Origin: Suillus spraguei
Lineage: Eukaryota; Basidiomycota; Agaricomycetes; Boletales; Suillaceae
DNA: 64,000 nt
NCBI GenBank assembly: GCA_016800925.1
Contig: JABCPU010000231.1
Span: 1 to 64,000, forward strand
Direction: 5' to 3'
Made by a program: the position numbers and the translations under genes. The notes beneath the pieces were generated by a model, which did no database searches, was not told where the DNA came from, and worked only from the letters and a program-made list of their open reading frames with translations. Shown piece after piece: positions 57,561 to 64,000 of the stretch. The stretch's first letter is position 1; each line of letters starts with the position of its first letter.

Positions 57561-59474
57561 TAAATCAGTGGAGATGCAGCACAACTAAGGTGGACTTGGC
57601 GCGTGTGTGGATAACGTCCTACTCGAAGTTGCAGAAGTGTGTGTGATGGGTGTTTAAATTTGTTTCATAACATTAACCAAACGCCCAGAACATGAGGTTA
57701 TTATCGTAAGTACCTTACTTGTCCATCCAGAGGAATTAGCTCATTCGTCCAAGTCGTGTCGCCGCAACTTTCCACATCAGTTCGATGCAAGCCTGATCGT
57801 GGTTGTTTCAGGGGGTCCACGTGGCTGATAGGAAGGTTCACTGCCTAATTACGTCATCACCCAAAGATGTGGTATTCCACCCGGTGACATGTTGAGCTTC
57901 TGTTCCCTGGAAGATTCGTAGGTACGGTTGCCTTTCTTCAGTCTCCTCTTTTCGTCAGAATCATGGGTTTACCATTAGCAATGAAGATAATCAATCGTTT
58001 TAAACTCTGATTAACGATCATCGAATACGTACTTACTATTCATACATTGGATCATTTTGGATTCGGGGGTTCGAATTCGGGCAACTCGAAGACATTATTT
58101 CTCGGATTTCCGGTGGCAATCAGTATGACAACGACGTAGTACTAGATGGCCCCTCCAGTTCGTGTTTCCACTCTAGCGCACGCAAATCTACACGAAACCA
58201 TTAATATGTATGTTGCATGTAGGTTTACTAACATAATACAAATTGCATACCATATTACAGGCACGCATCTGATTTCACCGTGAGTTTGTTCAAGCCCATC
58301 AAGAATTTTATGTCATCAAACTGCACACATTGCCAAACTAACTACTTTGAATCAAATGGACCTGTCACGGGTTTGCTAGCACCCAAGTCCTATATCTGCG
58401 CTGGAGCATCATCGTCTGACCTGCTCGCAATGAGTAGGCTGTCCGCATAGATATCGATGCAGGTGATGCTTTGCGAGTATCTTTCACTATCTTCATCTCA
58501 ACCTCAGGCTTTCAGCTTCTCTCGGATGAAGTGATATACACTACCCGTGACAATCCATCGACTATCCCTTGATACTACCACACCACCTACCTCAGTTCCT
58601 ACTTCTCAATCTCTTTACCCGGCACCATTCCATCTTCTAGTGGTCTTATCCCAAAATCCACTGATTATCTGCTTGCCGTCCAGGAAATAGTATATGGACT
58701 AAATGCACTGTTTATGACCCTTCATCATGGTGTCGGTCCCATCTTGGTCGCTAGCAGTGATGCACCTGGAAGCCGCGTCCGTGAATCAGTGGTGAAAGTC
58801 ATGGCCCGTGTCTTCTCATACGACACTGGTAAGTGGTTCAGTACTGGAGAGGTATTTTTCGGTTGCGTTCGAAGGAGCTATGGTGAGCTCTCCTCGTGTG
58901 CTGTCAGTACGATGCTAATTGTGATCTTGATGATGTTGCACGACTCACACTTGACCTGTTTAAGCCAAACATCAGATGGAGTGTTTGATGTTACTAAGAG
59001 GTGAAGAAGGCGAGAGTGAAGGTGACAAACATGCTAAAGGTCATCCTTGGATATCTCCTCACACGTTCCTTCTATATGGCAGCTAGCTATACATTGCTAT
59101 GCATTGAACTGAAATATTCTGCCCACCTTATTCTCGCTCATGAGCACCCCTTGGGTTCCTGTGTCAGAGCACCGATTCCGATTGTCTCTCCCACCAGCTA
59201 GTCTCTGAGAACAGATGCTGCTGTGTATTGTGCAAGTGAGTAATATCTAGATGGCGTTGATATACTGTAGCATTAATAGCAATTAACCTTCTTTGTTACA
59301 AGCTTTTCATTGCAGTTCGCCTTTTTCGACACTAAGAAGTAGTATTGAACATTGTACGGGGAGCACATTTCCTCATGCTATCATCTCAATCGATCATACT
59401 TGAGTACACTCTTTCCCACTTTCTCGTCAACACTGTCCACATTGGTATTCACGATGGAAATGTAACAGTATGAG
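57561..59474. other. Promoter side of WD40 copy 1, then unassigned sequence
   Basis: 57561-58280 is paralogous to 62480-63525 (e.g. CTGATTAACGATCATCGAAT in both) and includes the divergent 5' flank. 58280-59460 has no counterpart in unit 2. It holds a 96-codon + frame (58714-59004, HHGVGPILVASSDAPGSRV) I do not recognise, and it makes unit 1 longer. Confidence 0.55.
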
Positions 59475-59612
59475 TTGCGCCTTTATCGGTCGAGCCTCCA
59501 TTGTATAGCAACGACCAAAGGAGAACAAACGCCTGAATTGCATCAATCCCGGGCCGAGCACTAATCGCAAGTATGAACTCCCTATCGACTTCGTCGACTT
59601 GCAACAAATGAC
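59475..59612 (-). pseudogene. Fragment of a nucleoporin exon
   Basis: The translation VDEVDREFILAISARPGID and AIQAFVLLWSLLYNGGSTDKG matches the nucleoporin at about 53760-53900, with six residues missing between YN and GG. Only this 138-bp piece of the exon is present, right before tandem unit 2, so one duplication breakpoint lay inside the nucleoporin gene or a copy of it. Confidence 0.85.
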
Positions 59613-60306
59613 AGTCCATAGCATGGCCTATTTTAGTTCGGGTGCGATACAGGGACAAAAAATGGTACGCAGTATCTGTACTGGTATAGAAGACTGGAAA
59701 TATTGGTTGCAAAACCTCCAACAAAGGGAAATGTGAGAATGCCCTACACTCATAAGGAGCAGAGCGGAGTGGAGAGGTAAAAAGTTTGCATTGGTGTTTG
59801 ACTTCAATCATGATTCGAATTCTGAAATCAGAGAACTCACGCCCCAATGTAAACGAAGTCAGAGCTATGAGTAGAAAGATGGGTTCCAGAGTCACAAATT
59901 GTGATTGTTCGGTACGTTTGGCCGCTGAATATGAAATTAGGAAGCCGATCCTAGAGGTTCTGCCGGTACATAACTGCAGAGGTACATGTATACCCAAGAG
60001 TCTCAAACATGTGGTGTATACTCGTCAATGAAAAATGGGATCCACAGCCTGAAGTGTCAAGACAGGCGCACGATACGATGTTCAGAATCTATTTCAAGTG
60101 AAAGTAAAGAGCCTTGGAAACCTAGGGTAAACGTGCTCAAGTAAGCCAATATACTATGACACGAGCACCAAGGGCTATTTGAGCAATACAGCTACCATCA
60201 AGGTACAAATAAAAACCACTTGGGAATCTTTATGTTTCAAACTATATCAGTCACCGCTCGCTGCGAGCGCACCATCTCCACAGGAAGCACAGAGCACATT
60301 TGGATC
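59613..60306. other. Left flank of tandem unit 2
   Basis: Clearly homologous to 54683-55344 (CAGGGACAAAAAATGGTACG, CAATCATGATTCGAATTCTG and others), non-coding in both, and downstream of the WD40-TPR stop. Confidence 0.75.
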
Positions 60307-62479
60307 TTACGTGAGAGCTGAGTAAAGTGCAGTTGATGATCATAGACAGAGAGACGGGGAGAGAATATTTACCAGTGAACCAAGAACGTAAGCCGGCCTT
60401 CATATCCTCATCAATCTTATCCATCATGGATTGATACGATTCAATGGCTGTTCCATAACTATCTGCTAGAAAGAGTGCATGACACTGTTGCTGATTAGCG
60501 GTATACCATAAGGACTTGAGGTCCCATCCAAAGAGCTGCGGGAAACACGCAGTTGAGCACGACGGAATTTTTGGTTGCGTCATATCGGCGTACCGCAACA
60601 AATTCATCGTAGGTCAAATGTATTGGCAACTTATAAAAGAAAGTGCTAGCATTGGCGGCAGCAGTGAAGTGCTCAACAGCTTCATGGTGGCGCGCACTAT
60701 CCAAGGCCATGTTTCCCAGTTGGACGCGTAGGTACGCCTGGTATGCGAAAGGGAAAAATAAATCAATACATGGACCCAGTGTGATCAAGCGCATGGTACT
60801 TACTTCCACGATACGACAAGCAACAGGATCGACATTAGGACACGCGACTAGCTCTCCGACGCGCAGCATTGCCTCTTGATGTTCATTTGCATTGAACAAC
60901 GCAATAGCCTAGAAATCCAATGAAGTATATTGAGTATCCGAGAAAAATATTACCTGCCTTGATCAAGAAAAGGAAGTGATCGGTCATTAAGTCTCGATTT
61001 GTATACATGGATGCGAGGTCAAATGATATCCTTGCGGCCAAAACCCGCTTTTTTCCACAGAGGGCAATGCCCTTGGAGATATGGCCAACCAACGATGGCT
61101 GAATGCTGACAGACTATGCCGTCATCAAAGTCAACTTTTGTAAGGAAGTCATGGTGGGTCAGCCAGTCTCACCTGAATTGCATCTCGGAACGCTTGGTTC
61201 CAGTCGCATTTTCGCGCCATAACAAATGCGCGATTGGCATAAGCGATGTAATCGTTGGCGTCAAACTCAATATCTATATTTAGCACCTTCTCAGCGGTAG
61301 GCCAGTCCCCAGCTATACACGCGTTGAGGACTGTTGAATTCATAGCGAGGACCTGCGTAAATAATGTTCACATCACGTTATCAAAGTCCAAGGTGGGAAC
61401 ATGCCTTGAAATCAGAGTAGGCTTGAGCCTTGACATAAAAACGACGCTTAGATGATGAATGAGCGAGAAAATAAAAACAAACTTGCCTGGTGCATCGTCT
61501 GCTGCTTCATGAGACCACCCTTTGGACCATCCTCTGGAAAAGCGTCCTTGTATATTGGCCACTCTGAGATCTTTTTATCCACACCTCCACTGAGGATGCG
61601 CTTGTCATCCGCAGAGAACGTAACACAGTTCACCTCCCCAGAGTGCCTGAATATAGCGATAGTTTGTTGATCTGAGAGTCGCCAGAGGCGGACACGGTTG
61701 TCATGAGATGCGGAGGCAAGGAGAGTGCCGGTAGAGTTCAGAGAAATGGAGTGGACATTCTTGAAATGGCCCTTCCAGGGATCACCGACCTGCTGCCAGG
61801 TGGATGTATCCCACTCTTGTATGACGGGATCAACCTCGTTGCCCCCGGAGAGAAGCCGTTTGCCATCGGGCCTCCATGCGAGTGAATAGTTGAATTTTCC
61901 ACCGATTGTTCTCATCAACTGATCGAAGAATGGCGTGCTGTAGTTATTATATCTGTTTTTCTGGTAAATTTGGATATTGCGATTTGTCGCGATCACAAGA
62001 AGTACGGTATAGAAGGTGCACGGCGAATACCGAACGCAGCGGACAATTCCACCACAACTGAGTGAATGTTGCACCTCCCAAGTTGACGTGTTCCATAGCT
62101 TCGTCGTGGTATCAGATGACCCACTGGCCAACGCCCTAGAATCCCAAGAAAAGTGAAGTGAAGATACCCAGCCGTCGTGGGCTTTTATTGCTTGGTTGAG
62201 TGGTTCCCCGGTTTTTCCATCCCAAATGATGAGCTCTCCACTCTCATCACCGCTTGCTATCCATTTTTCATCTGGTGAAACAGCCAATGACCGCACCCGA
62301 CTGCGATGGCCCTCCATCTTCTTCAACACTAAACCTGTTTTCAAGTCCCATAGACGAAGCATCCCGTCATACGAGCCCGTGACCATGCGTTCATCGCGGA
62401 AAGTTGCGACTGCGATTACGCGATCCCCATGATCTTCGAACGTTCGGATGGGTGTGGTGTTTGGAATGAGCGCCGCCAT
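60307..62479 (-). CDS. WD40 beta-propeller protein with TPR-like C-terminal region, copy 2
   Basis: Seven exons (61487-62479, 61173-61352, 60958-61113, 60804-60908, 60594-60737, 60373-60535, 60307-60317) give 583 residues. Starts MAALIPNTTPIRTF at 62479. All intron positions and phases equal those of copy 1; the propeller is shorter by about a dozen residues in the loop near RYNNYSTPFFDQ. Two introns here appear to use GC donors: intron 1 (CAG/GCAAGT, where copy 1 has GTAAGT) and intron 3 (AAG/GCAGGT). The TPR-like part (AYANRAFVMARKCDWNQAF, MALDSARHHEAVEHFTAAA) is well kept. It ends at TAA in exon 7 as does the sister's TGA, so the shortened C-terminus predates or paralleled the duplication. 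Confidence 0.8.
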
Positions 62480-63718
62480 CAAATCAGTAGAGATGCAGCA
62501 CAGTTAAGGTGGATTTGGTATATGTGAATGACGTCTTACTTGAAGTTGGAAGTTACAGAGGTGCGTGTGATGGGCATTTAAACCTGTTTCATAGCATTAA
62601 CCTCTTCTAGACGCCCAAAACAGGAGGCTATTATGGCAAGTACCTTACTTGCCGATCCAAACGAATGAGCTCATTCGTCCGAGTCGTATCGTTGCAACTT
62701 TCCACATCAGTAAACAAGCCTGATTGTGGTTGTTTCAGGGAGTCCACGCGGCTGATACATCAGGAAATTCACATATTCCTTGACGTGCTTAATCAGCTTA
62801 ACTCACTTATCTCAAAACTTGTTTGCTCTCTCTCACATCATTCACCTGGCATATCTTATATTTTTTGAGTGCGAAATACAATAAAACATGTATATTAATA
62901 TATCTCAACTTTTTTTTTCTGAATTCATTCACGTTGAAATTTTGGACAAGTAGATTCAATTTCACCAAGGCAGTTAAGTGTAAATAAGTCCGCATAAGGG
63001 CACGTTAAGGAATGTGCGAATTTCCTGATGTAGGAAGACGACATAGATTGTTCACCTGATTGGCCATGCCTCGAATTTTAATTATGTCATCACCCAAAGA
63101 TGTGGTATTCCACTCGGTAACATTTTGAGCTTCTGTTCCCTGGAACATTCATAGGTACGGTTGCGACTTGCCAAGTTACGAGGCTTCCTTCAGTCTCCTC
63201 TTATTGTCAGAATCATGGGTTTACCATTAGCAATGAAGATAATCAATCATTTCAAACTCTGATTAACGATCATCGAATACGTACTTACTATTCATGGTTG
63301 AACGTTGAACGTTGGATCATTTTGGGGGTTTGAATCGGCAACTCGAAGACATGTTGTTTCTTGGATTTCTGGTGGCAATCGGTATGACAACGACGTAGTA
63401 CTAGATGACCCCGCCAATTCGTGTTTCCACTCTAGCGCACGCAAATCTACACGAAACTATGTATTATATGTTACATGTAGGTTTACTAACATAATACAAA
63501 TCGCATACCATATAAGGTCCTCGTGCCATACATAGATGGTCGAGTTTGTAGTGTCTGAGGCGACATTTGCACCTAGAAGTTCTGGGGATGTGGCCAGTAC
63601 CAATGACGGCCTTATCAGATACAGTCAGTATGAGCAAATTGATGGCTTTTCAATGTTTGGTGAGAATGTTGATGTCGACGACTTTACATATGCGACAGGA
63701 TGTTTCATTGAGCAACCG
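62480..63718. other. Promoter side of WD40 copy 2
   Basis: Paralogous to 57561-58280, with about 300 bp of A/T-rich sequence inserted around 62750-63060 that copy 1 lacks. A 61-codon + frame at 63536-63721 is not recognised. Confidence 0.55.
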
Positions 63719-64000
63719 TAGCAAGGCCCATCTCAGTTCATGTGCGATACAGGGACGAAAAATGGTACACAGTAGCCCTACTCAATAACGATTTTATTTC
63801 GTAAACAAGATGACAGCCAACAAGGCACGTTATTGAGTGACCATTTTATTTCGCACTCGGCATACTATACTGAGCTCGGAGTTTGATACGGGAGAGAGCT
63901 GCCGGAATGTCGGCTGGGTGAAATCAACGAAAATCAAAGCGACAAGTACTGGTGCTCAACATCACGAGCACTGATACCAACATGGACCTGCAAGAAAGCA
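63719..64000. repeat. Start of a third tandem unit, cut by the window end
   Basis: TCAGTTCATGTGCGATACAG and GGGACGAAAAATGGTACACAG repeat the left edges of units 1 (54683) and 2 (59620). The match fades after about 63780, where an inverted pair CTCAATAACG (63781-63790) and CGTTATTGAG (63828-63837) begins. Confidence 0.7.

Noticed and set aside
1..64000. CRISPR arrays, bacterial operons, rRNA or tRNA genes
   Set aside because: The window is plainly eukaryotic with introns; no regularly spaced repeats with unique spacers and no cloverleaf that I could support.

Overview
The window looks like a piece of a basidiomycete genome (Agaricomycetes; the WD40-TPR and repeat-borne gene families I recognise suggest Boletales, which is an inference from memory). 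It has short 50-60 nt introns, a fungal Nup192-type nucleoporin, Ty3/gypsy retroelements and thick layers of LTRs. It falls into two parts: a transposon graveyard (1 to about 46.9 kb) and a host-gene block (about 47.4 to 64 kb).

Graveyard. Almost everything is LTR sequence. I sorted it by termini into five families, using my own labels. LTR-A: TGTCATATACC...TTAACA, 5-bp target duplication (TSD). LTR-C: TGTTACAATCG...GTAACA, 5-bp TSD. LTR-B starts TGTAACGAACA, LTR-D starts TGTAGC(G/A)AACAAAG, LTR-E starts TGTGACAAGC; these three share a common 3' end finishing ATCTTTACA and make 4-bp TSDs. Most copies are solo LTRs nested in each other. One near-complete but dead Ty3/gypsy element (7223-18163, minus strand) has gag cut by three solo LTRs; gag is in frame again when each LTR and one TSD are removed on paper. 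A second gypsy element (about 22.8-25.7 kb) keeps a 5' LTR, primer-binding site and gag start. Between LTRs lie broken genes: a paralogous pair of lineage-specific hypothetical genes (3.5-6.8 kb and 31.5-34.1 kb), a second hypothetical split by a three-layer LTR nest (25.7-30.0 kb), two genes built of repeated short exon motifs (0-1.2 kb and 30.2-31.2 kb), a DUF6532-like gene (35.2-37.1 kb), and a fragment of acetyl-CoA carboxylase (41.1-42.7 kb). Eleven of twelve in-frame stops I found in these are TGA, and most TSD mismatches are CpG transitions, which fits cytosine deamination. A TIR DNA element sits at 45.4-46.5 kb.

Host block. A Nup192/Nup205 gene (47961-54194, minus strand) is followed by two tandem copies of a seven-bladed WD40 plus TPR-like gene (55345-57560 and 60307-62479, minus strand) with identical seven-exon architecture. 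A piece of a Nup192 exon was carried along between the copies, and a third duplication unit starts at about 63719 and runs off the end.

No rRNA, tRNA or CRISPR array was recognised. Exon boundaries are read by eye from GT/AG signals and protein continuity. Names rest on motif recognition, not searches.
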